A model generated the notes under the pieces. The model did no database searches, was not told the DNA's origin, and saw only the letters and a program-made list of their open reading frames with translations. A stretch of 64,000 bases of DNA, from the NCBI RefSeq assembly GCF_014982855.1, contig NZ_JADCKF010000001.1:186001-250000 (forward strand), written 5' to 3'. A program made the position numbers and the translations under genes. Origin of the DNA: Pseudoflavonifractor gallinarum (GTDB lineage Bacteria > Bacillota > Clostridia > Oscillospirales > Oscillospiraceae). Below are positions 17,336 to 26,368 of this stretch, piece by piece (the first letter of the stretch is position 1; each line of letters begins with the position of its first letter).

Positions 17336-19909
17336 TTACTTTTTGCGGGAATAGGGGGTGTTCTCCAGGGGGAGGGTGGTACGGAACTGGCCGTCCATCT
17401 TATAATAGGCACCCTGCACCGCGGGAGGGGTGGGGATGGATGTGATCTCACCGATGCCGACTGCGCCATAGCCCAGTTCAGAGTCCTGGTTGGCCTCCAC
17501 GATGATGGCCTCCACCGGGGGGGTCTTGTTGGCGCGGAAGAGTCCCAGGGTACCGAACTTGGCGGTGGGCTTGCCTTCCACCAGGGGGAAGTCCTCGGTC
17601 AGCGCATAGCCAAGACTCATGACCACGCCGCCCTCGATCTGGCCCTCTACGCTCAGCGGGTTGATGGCCCGGCCCACGTCGTGAGCGGCCACGACCTTTT
17701 CGATGGTGCCGTCCTCATTGAGGCAGACCACCTGGGTGGCATAGCCGTATCCCACGTGGGAAACGGGGTTGGGCTTGTCGGCGCCCATTTTGTCGGTGGC
17801 GGCCAGGTACTCGCCATAGAACTCCCGGCCATTCAGATCGGCGAGGGAATTGCCGGCGTCCAGGACCTTCTTGAGCTCCAGACAGGCCCGGCGGCAGGCC
17901 TCACCGGTGATGAGGGTCTGACGGGAGCCGGAGGTGGTACCGGCGTCCGGGGCATTGTTGGTCTCGGCCTGGGGATAGACCACCACGTCCTGATGCACGC
18001 CCAGCGTCTCGCAGGCGATCTGGGTGAGAACGGTGCCCAGGCCCTGTCCGATGCAGGAGGCACCGGCCCGCAGCCAGATCTTTCCGTCCTCCACCGTGAT
18101 GCGGCAGCGGCCCCAGTCGGGGAGTCCCACGCCGACGCCGGCGTTCTTCATGGCGCAGGCAATGCCGGCTCTGGGATGGTTCTCATAGACCTCTTTGACG
18201 GCCTCCAGAGTCTGCGCCAGGGCAGTGCCGGGGAAGGCGATCTGACCGTTGGGCAGGACCTGGCCCGGACGGATGGCGTTGCGGTAGCGGATCTCCCAGG
18301 GAGAGATACCAACTGCCTCTGCCAGCAGGTTCAGGTTACACTCGGTGGCAAAGCAGCTCTGGGTCACGCCGAAGCCGCGGAAGGCGCCGGCGGGCGGGTT
18401 GTTGGTGTAGACGGCGGTGCCGTCGATGTCGATAACCTGATAGTTATAGGGGCCGGCGGCGTGGGTGCACAGGCGCTGAAGCACGGGGCCGCCCAGGGAC
18501 GCATAGGCGCCGGTGTCGGTGACCACCACGGCCTTCATGGCGGTGAGGTAGCCGTTCTCATCACAGCCGGTGGTGAACTCCATCCAGGCAGCGTGGCGCT
18601 TGGGATGGATGAGGATGCTCTCATCCCGGGTCAGCTTGACCTTGACCGGACGGTGGGTGTGGTAGGCCAGCAGCAGGGCGTGGTGCTGTACGCTCACGTC
18701 CTCCTTGCCGCCGAAGCCGCCGCCCACCAGGGCGTTGATCACGTGGATCTGCTCCGGCTTCCAGCCCATCATGAGAGAGCACTCATGCTGGGTATCATAG
18801 GTGCCCTGGTCGCTGGAGTAGATGAGGGCCTCCTGATTCTCGTCATCCACCATGGCCACGGCGCACTCGGGCTCCAGGAAGGCGTGCTCGGTGGGAGGCG
18901 TGTAGTAGGACCGGGTGACCACATGGGCCGACTTGGCCAGCACCTCGTCGGCGTTGCCGCGGACCAGATGCTCATGGGCCAGGATATTGCTGCTGCTGCT
19001 CTCGTGGACCAGCGGGGAGCCCTCTTTTAGGGCCTCCCGGGCGTCGAAAATGCCGGGCAGCACCTCGTATTCCACCTTGATCAGGGCCTTGGCCTGCTGG
19101 ACCTGCTCCCAGGTCTCGGCGGCCACCAGGGCCACGGCATCGCCCAAGTAGTGGGTCACATGGCCCACGGGAACCAGTGCGTCCCAGTCCTGCTTCAGAT
19201 GGCCAACCTTAAAGGAACCGGGGATATCCGCCGCCGTGAGAACGGCATGGACGCCGGGCACGGCCTTGGCCGCGCTGGTGTCGATGGAGAGTACCCGGGC
19301 CCGGGGATACTGGGCGCGCAGAGCGGAGCCCACCAGCATGCCGTCGATCTGGATGTCATTGGTATACTGGCCGTAGCCCAGGACCTTCTCGGCCACGTCC
19401 ACCCGGTGGGCCCGCTGACCCACGCCGGTGACCACCGGAGGCTTGAGATCTCTGCGGTCCTCCCGGATCAGGCGGGCGGCCAGCTCGATGGCGTCGATGA
19501 TCTTCTTATAACCGGTGCAGCGGCAGATGTTGTTGCGGATGGCAAAAGCGATCTCATCCCGGGTGGGATTGGGATTGCGGTCGATGAGGGACTTGCCGCA
19601 CAGGACCATGCCGGGGATGCAGAAGCCGCACTGGACGGCTCCGGCCTCGCCGAAAGCGTAGACATAGACCTCACGCTCCCGCTCGCTCAGTCCTTCGACC
19701 GTGAGGATTTCCTTCCCTTCAAATTTGGAGACCTTCTGGACGCAGGCCTTGATGGGGGCGCCATCCACCAGAATGGTACAGGCGCCGCAGGCGCCCTGGT
19801 CGCAGCCGTCTTTGACGGAGGTGAGTTTCAGGTCCTCGCGCAGGACATCGATAAGTTTGCGGTCCTGCTCGACGGTTACGGTCTTGCCGTTGACGTTCAG
19901 AGTGAACAT
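17336..19909 (-). CDS. Selenium-dependent xanthine dehydrogenase (molybdenum hydroxylase)
   Basis: An 857-residue enzyme that hydroxylates purines such as hypoxanthine or xanthine. The N-terminal domain (1-150) holds both [2Fe-2S] clusters: C36, C41, C44 and C56, then C94, C97, C129 and C131. The molybdopterin domains follow, with GGGFGGKEDVS, the PPAGAFRGFG segment, and the C-terminal active-site GAVGIGE. The FAD domain is absent, so iron-sulfur and molybdenum modules are fused in one chain, as in the family of selenium-dependent molybdenum hydroxylases. These carry a labile non-cysteine selenium at the Mo centre rather than Sec, which fits the neighbouring selD, YedE and YedF genes. It is transcribed divergently from ygeX. 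No XdhC or EF2563-type maturation protein is in the window. Confidence 0.9.
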   Translation of the reverse strand: MFTLNVNGKTVTVEQDRKLIDVLREDLKLTSVKDGCDQGACGACTILVDGAPIKACVQKVSKFEGKEILTVEGLSEREREVYVYAFGEAGAVQCGFCIPGMVLCGKSLIDRNPNPTRDEIAFAIRNNICRCTGYKKIIDAIELAARLIREDRRDLKPPVVTGVGQRAHRVDVAEKVLGYGQYTNDIQIDGMLVGSALRAQYPRARVLSIDTSAAKAVPGVHAVLTAADIPGSFKVGHLKQDWDALVPVGHVTHYLGDAVALVAAETWEQVQQAKALIKVEYEVLPGIFDAREALKEGSPLVHESSSSNILAHEHLVRGNADEVLAKSAHVVTRSYYTPPTEHAFLEPECAVAMVDDENQEALIYSSDQGTYDTQHECSLMMGWKPEQIHVINALVGGGFGGKEDVSVQHHALLLAYHTHRPVKVKLTRDESILIHPKRHAAWMEFTTGCDENGYLTAMKAVVVTDTGAYASLGGPVLQRLCTHAAGPYNYQVIDIDGTAVYTNNPPAGAFRGFGVTQSCFATECNLNLLAEAVGISPWEIRYRNAIRPGQVLPNGQIAFPGTALAQTLEAVKEVYENHPRAGIACAMKNAGVGVGLPDWGRCRITVEDGKIWLRAGASCIGQGLGTVLTQIACETLGVHQDVVVYPQAETNNAPDAGTTSGSRQTLITGEACRRACLELKKVLDAGNSLADLNGREFYGEYLAATDKMGADKPNPVSHVGYGYATQVVCLNEDGTIEKVVAAHDVGRAINPLSVEGQIEGGVVMSLGYALTEDFPLVEGKPTAKFGTLGLFRANKTPPVEAIIVEANQDSELGYGAVGIGEITSIPTPPAVQGAYYKMDGQFRTTLPLENTPYSRKK

Positions 19910-20057
19910 CTTAAGTTGCCTCCTTTAAATCCTTTGAGATGGTTCTTACCGTGCGGGAGTGGGGTGTAGATGCGGATCGAACGTATCCGGCGGGGGCGAT
20001 ACAGCCCATCTGCATTTTGCACATTCCAATCTCAAAATAAGCCTATTTTCCTTCTTG

Positions 20058-20086
20058 TTTATAGCTTAGCACTAATTTTTTGGAAA
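20058..20086 (-). promoter_or_regulatory. Possible promoter of xanthine dehydrogenase
   Basis: On the minus strand TTTCCA (20081-20086), 17-bp spacer, TATAAA (20058-20063). It lies in the 352-bp divergent gap (19910-20261), whose remainder is AT-rich and holds only the two promoters. Confidence 0.4.
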
Positions 20087-20165
20087 GGCAATATTGGGCT
20101 TGTAGGTAAAATAAACAAAATTCAAAAATAGTTTTAGTTAAAATAAAAAATTTTTAGGATACCAC

Positions 20166-20193
20166 TTGACTTATCAGTATAATATGGTATTAT
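20166..20193 (+). promoter_or_regulatory. Promoter of the ygeX-ygeY-ygeW genes
   Basis: TTGACT (20166-20171), 16-bp spacer, TATTAT (20188-20193). The bases before the -35 read ATACCAC, almost the same as before the carbamate kinase promoter. Confidence 0.65.
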
Positions 20194-20261
20194 GGTTGCG
20201 GAAAGCGGGAGAAATTCCGCGAGGTAATCTCTCAAATTTTTACGGAGGCGAATGAAGTAAA

Positions 20262-21521
20262 ATGGAGATGGAACAGATTAAGTGGGTACCCAATCGGATG
20301 CCCAAGAGCGACGACAAGTGGCTGGAAGTCATGTCCCTGGAGAACGTGGCCAAGGCCCGCGCGTTTCACAGCAGCTTCCCTCAGTATTCCGTGACCCCTC
20401 TGGCCAACCTGAAGCGGATGGCCACCTACATGGGCCTGGGCGGCATCTATGTTAAGGATGAGTCCTATCGCTTTGGCCTGAACGCCTTTAAGGTGCTGGG
20501 CGGCTCCTTTGCCATGGCCCGGTACATCGCGCAGAAGACCGGCAAGGACGTGTCCGAGATGACCTATGACTACCTGACCAGCGAGCAGCTGCGCAAGGAG
20601 TTTGGTCAGGCCACCTTCTTCACCGCCACCGACGGCAACCATGGCCGCGGCGTGGCGTGGGCTGCCAACAAGCTGGGTCAGAAGGCTGTTGTCCATATGC
20701 CCAAGGGCAGCTCCATTGCTCGTTACAATAACATTGCCAAGGAAGGCGCCAAGGTCACTATCGAGGACGTGAACTACGACGACTGCGTGCGCATGGCTGC
20801 GGCTGAGGCCGACGAGTGCGAGAACGGCGTCATCGTGCAGGACACCGCCTGGGAGGGCTACGAGGACATCCCCTCCTGGATCATGCAGGGCTACGGCACC
20901 ATGGCTTCTGAGGCGGCCGAGCAGCTGCGTCAGATCGGTGTGAACCGTCCCACTCACGTGTTCGTGCAGGCGGGCGTGGGTTCTCTGGCCGGCGCGGTGC
21001 AGGGCTTCTTCCACAACCTCTTCCCCAATGATCCTCCCAAGGTGGTCATCATGGAGACTTCCGCGGCCGACTGCCTGTTCCGCGGCGCTCTGGTGGGCGA
21101 CGGCAATCCCCGCATCGTCACCGGCGATCTGAAGACCATCATGGCCGGCCTGGCCTGCGGTGAGCCCAACATCATCGGCTGGGACATCCTGCGCAACCAC
21201 TCCAGCGTCTTTACCTCCTGCCCCGACTGGGTCAGCGCCAAGGGCATGCGTATGCTGGGCGTTCCCTGCGACGGCGACCCCGTGGTCATCTCCGGCGAGT
21301 CCGGCGCCGTGGGCATGGGCTGCCTGGATGCCATCATGAACAACCCCGATTACAAGGACCTCAAGGATTATCTGGGCCTGGACCGCTTCAGCCAGGTGCT
21401 GATGATCTCCACCGAGGGCAACACCGATCCTCAGAAGTTCCGCCGCATCATCTGGGACGGCGAATATCCCACCACCAGCACGCCGCTGGCTGAGTACGAA
21501 GGTTATCGACTGAACAAGTAA
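20262..21521 (+). CDS. ygeX: 2,3-Diaminopropionate ammonia-lyase
   Basis: This 419-residue PLP enzyme cleaves 2,3-diaminopropionate to pyruvate and two ammonia, passing through a reactive 2-aminoacrylate. The PLP lysine is K77 in RFGLNAFKVLGG, the same position as in E. coli. DGNHGRGVAW and the glycine-rich GVGSLAGAVQG loop bind the cofactor phosphate and substrate. In gut anaerobes this gene belongs to the selenium-linked purine and urate degradation cluster, where diaminopropionate is thought to come from opened purine rings. Arginine codons are mostly CGC/CGT, unlike the flanking CGG-rich genes, which suggests high expression. GGAGG lies 13 bases before ATG 20262, and a second ATG two codons on is possible. 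Confidence 0.94.
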   Translation: MEMEQIKWVPNRMPKSDDKWLEVMSLENVAKARAFHSSFPQYSVTPLANLKRMATYMGLGGIYVKDESYRFGLNAFKVLGGSFAMARYIAQKTGKDVSEMTYDYLTSEQLRKEFGQATFFTATDGNHGRGVAWAANKLGQKAVVHMPKGSSIARYNNIAKEGAKVTIEDVNYDDCVRMAAAEADECENGVIVQDTAWEGYEDIPSWIMQGYGTMASEAAEQLRQIGVNRPTHVFVQAGVGSLAGAVQGFFHNLFPNDPPKVVIMETSAADCLFRGALVGDGNPRIVTGDLKTIMAGLACGEPNIIGWDILRNHSSVFTSCPDWVSAKGMRMLGVPCDGDPVVISGESGAVGMGCLDAIMNNPDYKDLKDYLGLDRFSQVLMISTEGNTDPQKFRRIIWDGEYPTTSTPLAEYEGYRLNK

Positions 21522-21648
21522 GACTGGTTCCTGCGATACAAGCGAACAGACGTCTCTCAGCAAACGGCGGCCCCGTGGCCGCGGGGCCGCCGGATTGCTT
21601 GCCCATTGTTTACAAAAAAAGTCATATATGTAATTTGGAGGATTAGTC

Positions 21649-23061
21649 ATGGATTTTGAAAAGATCAAGGCCGCAGCCGAGAGCTACCGCGCTGACATGA
21701 GCCGCTTCCTGCGGGACATGATTTCCCATCCCAGCGAGAGCTGCGAGGAGAAGGAAGTCGTCATGTGCATCAAGGCCGAGATGGAAAAGCTGGGCTACGA
21801 CAAGGTCGAGATCGACGGCCTGGGCAACGTGATCGGCTGGATGGGCGAGGGCGACAAGATCATCGCTTTTGACTCCCACATCGACACCGTGGGCATCGGC
21901 AACATCAACAACTGGGAAGCCGACCCCTACAAGGGCTACGAGGATGACGCCGTGATCTTCGGCCGCGGCGGTTCCGACCAGGAGGGCGGCATGGCTTCCG
22001 CCACTTACGGCGCCAAGATCATGAAGGATCTGGGCCTGATTCCTCCCGGATACAAGATCATGGTGGTGGGCACCGTTCAGGAAGAGGACTGCGACGGCAT
22101 GTGCTGGCAGTACATCGTCAACAAGTTCTTCCCCGCCAACGGCATCAAGAAGGAGCAGGTCGAGTTCGTGGTCTCCACTGAGCCCACCGACGGCGGCATC
22201 TACCGCGGTCACCGCGGCCGTATGGAGATCCGCGTGGACGTGAAGGGCGTTTCCTGCCACGGCTCCGCTCCCGAGCGCGGCGACAACGCCATCTACAAGA
22301 TGGCCGACATTCTTCAGGATGTCCGCGCCCTCAACGAGAACGACGACGCCGACTCCACCGAGATCAAGGGCCTCGTGAAGATGCTCAACCCCAAGTACAA
22401 CCCCGAGCACTATGAGGATGCCCGCTTCCTGGGCCGCGGCACCTGCACCACCTCCCAGATCTTCTACACCTCTCCCAGCCGCTGCGCTGTGGCTGACTCC
22501 TGCGCCATCTCCATCGACCGCCGTATGACCGCCGGCGAGACCTGGGATTCCTGCCTGGAGGAGATCCGTCAGCTGCCCAGCGTGAAGAAGTACGGCGACG
22601 ACGTGAAGGTCTCCATGTACATGTACGACCGTCCCGCGTGGACCGGCGAGGTCTATGAGACCGAGTGCTACTTCCCCACCTGGATCAACAAGGAGACTGC
22701 CGCCCACGTGCAGGCTCTGGTGGACGCTCACCACGGCCTGTTCGGCGACAAGCGTCTGGGCCACACCGACGCCGATCCCAAGCGCGACGCCATGCATCTG
22801 CGCGAGGGCCGTCCTCTGACCGACAAGTGGACCTTCTCCACCAACGGCGTGGCCATCCAGGGCCGTTACGGCATCCCCTGCGTCGGCTTCGGCCCCGGTG
22901 CTGAGAGCCAGGCTCATGCCCCCAACGAGATCACCTGGAAGGACGATCTGGTCCGCTGCGCCGCCCTGTACTCCGCCGTGCCCGGCCTGTACAAGGAGGA
23001 GAACAAGACCGACGACGTGACCCAGTTCCGCGCCACCCTGACCGACAACGACATTAAGTAA
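21649..23061 (+). CDS. ygeY: YgeY-type selenium-metabolism-linked M20 hydrolase
   Basis: A 470-residue M20-family metallohydrolase. Metal-binding motifs are [19 protein letters not shown] and VQEEDCDG, with [11 protein letters not shown] in the dimerisation domain. YgeY is consistently linked to ygeX and ygeW in the selenium and purine gene set; a peptidase or deacylase-like step in purine-ring breakdown is proposed, but the exact reaction is not settled. It lies 127 bases after ygeX, with a GC-rich hairpin in between. GGAGG precedes ATG 21649. Codon usage is biased towards CGC/CGT and CTG as in ygeX, pointing to strong expression. Confidence 0.9.
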   Translation: MDFEKIKAAAESYRADMSRFLRDMISHPSESCEEKEVVMCIKAEMEKLGYDKVEIDGLGNVIGWMGEGDKIIAFDSHIDTVGIGNINNWEADPYKGYEDDAVIFGRGGSDQEGGMASATYGAKIMKDLGLIPPGYKIMVVGTVQEEDCDGMCWQYIVNKFFPANGIKKEQVEFVVSTEPTDGGIYRGHRGRMEIRVDVKGVSCHGSAPERGDNAIYKMADILQDVRALNENDDADSTEIKGLVKMLNPKYNPEHYEDARFLGRGTCTTSQIFYTSPSRCAVADSCAISIDRRMTAGETWDSCLEEIRQLPSVKKYGDDVKVSMYMYDRPAWTGEVYETECYFPTWINKETAAHVQALVDAHHGLFGDKRLGHTDADPKRDAMHLREGRPLTDKWTFSTNGVAIQGRYGIPCVGFGPGAESQAHAPNEITWKDDLVRCAALYSAVPGLYKEENKTDDVTQFRATLTDNDIK

Positions 23062-23078
23062 GTTTTTCCTGTGCATAC

Positions 23079-23120
23079 AGGCGGAGGACCGCCGGAAGGT
23101 CCGGCGGCCCCCTCCTCCCT
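23079..23120 (+). other. GC-rich intergenic hairpin between ygeY and ygeW
   Basis: Arms GGAGG-CCGCCGGA and TCCGGCGG-CCTCC can fold into a strong stem-loop without a U-tract. A similar one (GGCGGCCCCG / CGGGGCCGCC, about 21566-21592) follows ygeX. These look like mRNA-stabilising or processing hairpins, not terminators. Confidence 0.4.
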
Positions 23121-23139
23121 GTTCCATCTGAATCTGTGA

Positions 23140-23161
23140 CGACCCGATTCGCCTCCGGTCC
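23140..23161 (+). repeat. Intergenic 22-bp repeat, copy 1
   Basis: Matches the sequence at 24451-24472 in 19 of 22 positions (core TTCGCCTCCGG). It precedes the ygeW start by 45 bases. Confidence 0.5.
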
Positions 23162-23206
23162 ATACAGAACTGAACTGAAAACTCAAATATAAAGGAGAAC
23201 AAGATT

Positions 23207-24406
23207 ATGGATGCCAAACTGCAGGCTTATATTGACAAGCTCAACAAGCTCAACTTCAAGGAGATGTACGAGGGTGACTTCTTCCTGACCTGGGACAAGA
23301 CCGACGACGAGATCGAGGCTGTCTTCACCGTGGCCGACGCCCTGCGCTACATGCGTGAGAACAACATTTCCACCAAGATCTTTGAGAGCGGCCTGGGCAT
23401 CTCCCTGTTCCGCGACAACTCCACCCGTACCCGTTTCTCCTTCGCCTCCGCCTGTAACCTGCTGGGCCTCGAGGTGCAGGATCTGGACGAGGGCAAGAGC
23501 CAGATCGCCCATGGCGAGACCGTCCGTGAGACTGCCAACATGATCTCCTTCATGGCCGACGTCATCGGTATCCGTGACGACATGTACATCGGCAAGGGCC
23601 ACACCTATCAGAAGGAAGTGGTCGAGGCCGTGACCCAGGGCAACAAGGACGGCGTCCTGGAGCAGAAGCCCACTCTGGTCAACCTCCAGTGCGACATCGA
23701 CCACCCCACTCAGGCCATGGCCGACATGCTGCACATCATCCATGAGTTCGGCGGCGTGGAGAATCTGAAGGGCAAGAAGATCGCCATGACCTGGGCTTAC
23801 AGCCCCTCCTACGGCAAGCCCCTCTCCGTGCCCCAGGGCATCATCGGCCTGATGAGCCGCTTCGGCATGGACGTTGTCCTGGCCCATCCCGAGGGATATG
23901 AGGTCATGCCCGAGGTCGAGGAGGTCGCCAAGGCCAACGCTGCCAAGAGCGGCGGTACCTTCACCAAGACCCACTCCATGGCCGAGGCCTTCAAGGATGC
24001 CGACATCGTGTATCCCAAGAGCTGGGCTCCCTTTGCCGCCATGGAGAAGCGCACCAACCTGTACGCCGAGGGCGACAGCGAGGGCATCAAGGCTCTGGAG
24101 AAGGAGCTGCTGGCTCAGAACGCCAACCACAAGGATTGGTGCTGCACCGAGGAGCTCATGAAGACCACCAAGAACGGCAAGGCTCTGTACATGCACTGCC
24201 TGCCCGCCGACATCAACGACGTCTCCTGCAAGGACGGCGAGGTCGAGGCTTCCGTGTTCGACCGCTATCGTGACCCCCTGTACAAGGAGGCTTCCTTCAA
24301 GCCCTACATCATCGCCGCCATGATCTTCCTGGCTAAGGTGAAGGATCCCCAGGCCACTCTGAAGGCCCTGGAGGAGCGCGGCATGGCCCGTTGGTTCCAG
24401 AAGTAA
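23207..24406 (+). CDS. ygeW: Knotted carbamoyltransferase YgeW
   Basis: A 399-residue member of the aspartate/ornithine carbamoyltransferase superfamily. The carbamoyl-phosphate loop is NSTRTRFSFASAC and the second conserved site is HPTQAMADM; MHCLPADI lies near the C-terminus. YgeW-type enzymes act on an as yet unproven amino substrate; in the purine cluster, the reverse (phosphorolytic) direction would give carbamoyl phosphate for the carbamate kinase downstream. AAAGGAG precedes ATG 23207. It shares the CGC/CGT codon bias of ygeX and ygeY, so these three are probably abundant proteins. Confidence 0.92.
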   Translation: MDAKLQAYIDKLNKLNFKEMYEGDFFLTWDKTDDEIEAVFTVADALRYMRENNISTKIFESGLGISLFRDNSTRTRFSFASACNLLGLEVQDLDEGKSQIAHGETVRETANMISFMADVIGIRDDMYIGKGHTYQKEVVEAVTQGNKDGVLEQKPTLVNLQCDIDHPTQAMADMLHIIHEFGGVENLKGKKIAMTWAYSPSYGKPLSVPQGIIGLMSRFGMDVVLAHPEGYEVMPEVEEVAKANAAKSGGTFTKTHSMAEAFKDADIVYPKSWAPFAAMEKRTNLYAEGDSEGIKALEKELLAQNANHKDWCCTEELMKTTKNGKALYMHCLPADINDVSCKDGEVEASVFDRYRDPLYKEASFKPYIIAAMIFLAKVKDPQATLKALEERGMARWFQK

Positions 24407-24450
24407 GTCTTTTTTGGAGATACCTCACGGTTTTTCTCAGTAGTATGGCG

Positions 24451-24472
24451 CGACCGGTTTCGCCTCCGGCCC
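24451..24472 (+). repeat. Intergenic 22-bp repeat, copy 2
   Basis: Second copy of the 23140-23161 element, 45 bases after the ygeW stop. A separate hairpin (GGCCCGC/GCGGGCC, about 24508-24543) follows it. Confidence 0.5.
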
Positions 24473-24620
24473 TCACGCCTGCTATATAACCCCTTTGCGC
24501 AAGGCAAGGCCCGCTTGACGAATCATGGTTTGTCGGGCGGGCCAAACCAATTTCTGGGTGCTGCGCGGCGGGAAAGAGAAAAGAAATTAGAAGAGTTTAC
24601 AATTTTGTCTGAAATACCAT

Positions 24621-24649
24621 TTGACATCTGAAGACTTTGGCTTTATGAT
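24621..24649 (+). promoter_or_regulatory. Promoter of carbamate kinase-ridA
   Basis: Perfect TTGACA (24621-24626), 17-bp spacer and TATGAT (24644-24649). It is preceded by ATACCAT, compared with ATACCAC at the ygeX promoter. The 290-bp gap upstream holds the repeat and hairpin noted separately. Confidence 0.75.
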
Positions 24650-24696
24650 AGCCTTATCAAATTAGACTGCGTATTTTAATAATACGGAAAAATGAG

Positions 24697-25647
24697 GTGC
24701 GACTAATGGGTAAAAAAATCGTCATCGCCCTGGGCGGCAACGCGCTGGGCAATAACCTTCCCGAGCAGATGATCGCCGTGCAGCAGACCGCCAAGGCCAT
24801 TGCCGACCTGATCGAGGAGGGCCATGAAGTCATTATTGCCCACGGCAACGGTCCCCAGGTGGGCATGATCCAGAACGCCATGACCGAGCTGACCCGCTCC
24901 AACCCCGAGAAGTACATCCCCTGCCCCCTGTCCGTGTGCGTGGCCATGAGCCAGGGCTACATCGGATACGATCTGCAGAACGCCCTGCGGCAGGAGCTGC
25001 TGGACCGGGGCATCAACAAGCCCTGCGCCACCGTTCTGACCCAGGTCATCGTGGACAAGAACGATCCCGCCTTCGAGAATCCCACCAAGCCCATCGGCGC
25101 CTTCATGACCAAGGAAGAGGCTGAGAAGCTGGCTGCCGAGCGCGGCTATGTGGTGAAGGAGGACGCCGGCCGCGGCTACCGCCGTGTGGTGGCCTCTCCC
25201 AAGCCCCAGGCCATTGCCGAGATAGATACCGTCAAGGCCCTGGTGGACGCCGGCCATGTGGTCGTTGCCTGCGGCGGCGGCGGCATCCCCGTGTTCCACG
25301 GTGAGGGCAACCGTCTGGACGGCGCTGCCGCTGTGGTGGACAAGGACTTCGCCTCCTGCGTGCTGGCTCAGCAGCTGGACGCCGACTGCCTGATCATCCT
25401 CACCGCCGTGGAGAAGGTGGCCATCCACTTCGGCAAGCCCGATGTGAAGTGGCTGGACGAGCTGACTCCCGCTGAGGCTGAGAAGTACATCGCTGACGGC
25501 GAGTTTGCTCCCGGCTCCATGCTGCCCAAGGTGCAGGCTGCTCTGCAGTTTGCCCAGTCCAAGCCCGGCCGTACCGCCCTCATCACTCTGCTGGAGAAGG
25601 CTAAGGACGGCGTTGCCGGCAAGACCGGTACCAGCATCCACTGCTGA
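24697..25647 (+). CDS. arcC: Carbamate kinase
   Basis: This 316-residue kinase converts carbamoyl phosphate and ADP to ATP, CO2 and ammonia. The N-terminal IVIALGGNALG and HGNGPQVG loops bind the phosphates, and ACGGGGIPV and DKDFASCVLA are family signatures. GAGGTG precedes the ATG. With YgeW upstream and no arginine deiminase or ornithine carbamoyltransferase nearby, it most likely collects ATP from carbamoyl phosphate released in purine breakdown (YqeA role in E. coli). A strong promoter lies just upstream. The start at 24703 would drop only two residues. Confidence 0.95.
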   Translation: MRLMGKKIVIALGGNALGNNLPEQMIAVQQTAKAIADLIEEGHEVIIAHGNGPQVGMIQNAMTELTRSNPEKYIPCPLSVCVAMSQGYIGYDLQNALRQELLDRGINKPCATVLTQVIVDKNDPAFENPTKPIGAFMTKEEAEKLAAERGYVVKEDAGRGYRRVVASPKPQAIAEIDTVKALVDAGHVVVACGGGGIPVFHGEGNRLDGAAAVVDKDFASCVLAQQLDADCLIILTAVEKVAIHFGKPDVKWLDELTPAEAEKYIADGEFAPGSMLPKVQAALQFAQSKPGRTALITLLEKAKDGVAGKTGTSIHC

Positions 25648-25662
25648 TTTTCCGTATTTACC

Positions 25663-25700
25663 GGGCCGGGGCGTAACACGCCCCGGCCCTTCCGTAGTTT
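25663..25700 (+). terminator. Partial terminator between carbamate kinase and ridA
   Basis: A 12-bp GC stem GGGCCGGGGCGT / complement (25663-25689) is followed by TTCCGTAGTTTT, an interrupted U-tract. It probably lets some transcripts through to ridA. Confidence 0.6.
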
Positions 25701-25742
25701 TATCCGGGAGAGAAACTCCCGCATCTGAATGGAGGTTTTCCC

Positions 25743-26117
25743 ATGAACAAGACCATTACCGCTGCCGCCGCCCCTACCGCGACCGGCCCCTACTGCCACG
25801 CCAAGCAGGCGGGCAACATGCTCTTCATCTCCGGCCAGCTGGGCGTGGATAAGGCCACCGGCACCCTGGGCAAGGATGTATCCGAGCAGGCCACTCTGGC
25901 CCTGAAGAGCATGGGTGCGATTCTGGAGGAGGCCGGCATGAGCTATGCCGATGTGGTGAAGACCACGGTCTTCCTGGCCGACATCAACGATTTTGCCACC
26001 ATCAACGCCATCTACTCCGGCGTGTTCCACACCGATCCCCCCGCCCGCTCCTGCTATCAGGTGGCAAACCTGCCCAAGGGCGCACTCTTTGAGATCGAGG
26101 CCATTGCGGTAAAGTAA
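25743..26117 (+). CDS. ridA: RidA-family enamine/imine deaminase
   Basis: A 124-residue RidA protein, which hydrolyses reactive enamines and imines. Family landmarks are FISGQLGVD near residue 30, and the C-terminal PARSCYQVANLPKGALFEIEAIA, which contains the catalytic arginine. YgeX generates 2-aminoacrylate, the classic RidA substrate that inactivates PLP enzymes, so its place in this cluster is readily explained as damage control. GGAGG precedes ATG 25743. A strong terminator ends the unit. Confidence 0.93.
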   Translation: MNKTITAAAAPTATGPYCHAKQAGNMLFISGQLGVDKATGTLGKDVSEQATLALKSMGAILEEAGMSYADVVKTTVFLADINDFATINAIYSGVFHTDPPARSCYQVANLPKGALFEIEAIAVK

Positions 26118-26142
26118 GCGGCATCCTTGACGTTGTACAATG

Positions 26143-26177
26143 GATCCCATTCCCGTCTCGGGAATGGGATCTTTTTT
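26143..26177 (+). terminator. Terminator after ridA
   Basis: GATCCCATTCCC paired with GGGAATGGGATC (26143-26171), then TTTTTT. Confidence 0.92.
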
Positions 26178-26257
26178 ATGCGCTGATCTGGTACTACCAT
26201 TGTGATTATCCACAAAATGGAAGGTTAGAATTTTTGACAATGAGCAATGGTTTTTTC

Positions 26258-26286
26258 TTGCGGGCAATTGTGCAATGTGTTATAGT
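26258..26286 (+). promoter_or_regulatory. Promoter of first NCS2 permease
   Basis: TTGCGG (26258-26263), 17-bp spacer, TATAGT (26281-26286), between the ridA terminator and the permease. Confidence 0.6.
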
Positions 26287-26368
26287 GATATAGTCATCTG
26301 ATGTATTAATCGCGTTACCCCTCCCGTACATTGGATACAGAAGAAGAGGAATTAGGAGGTAACCAAGT

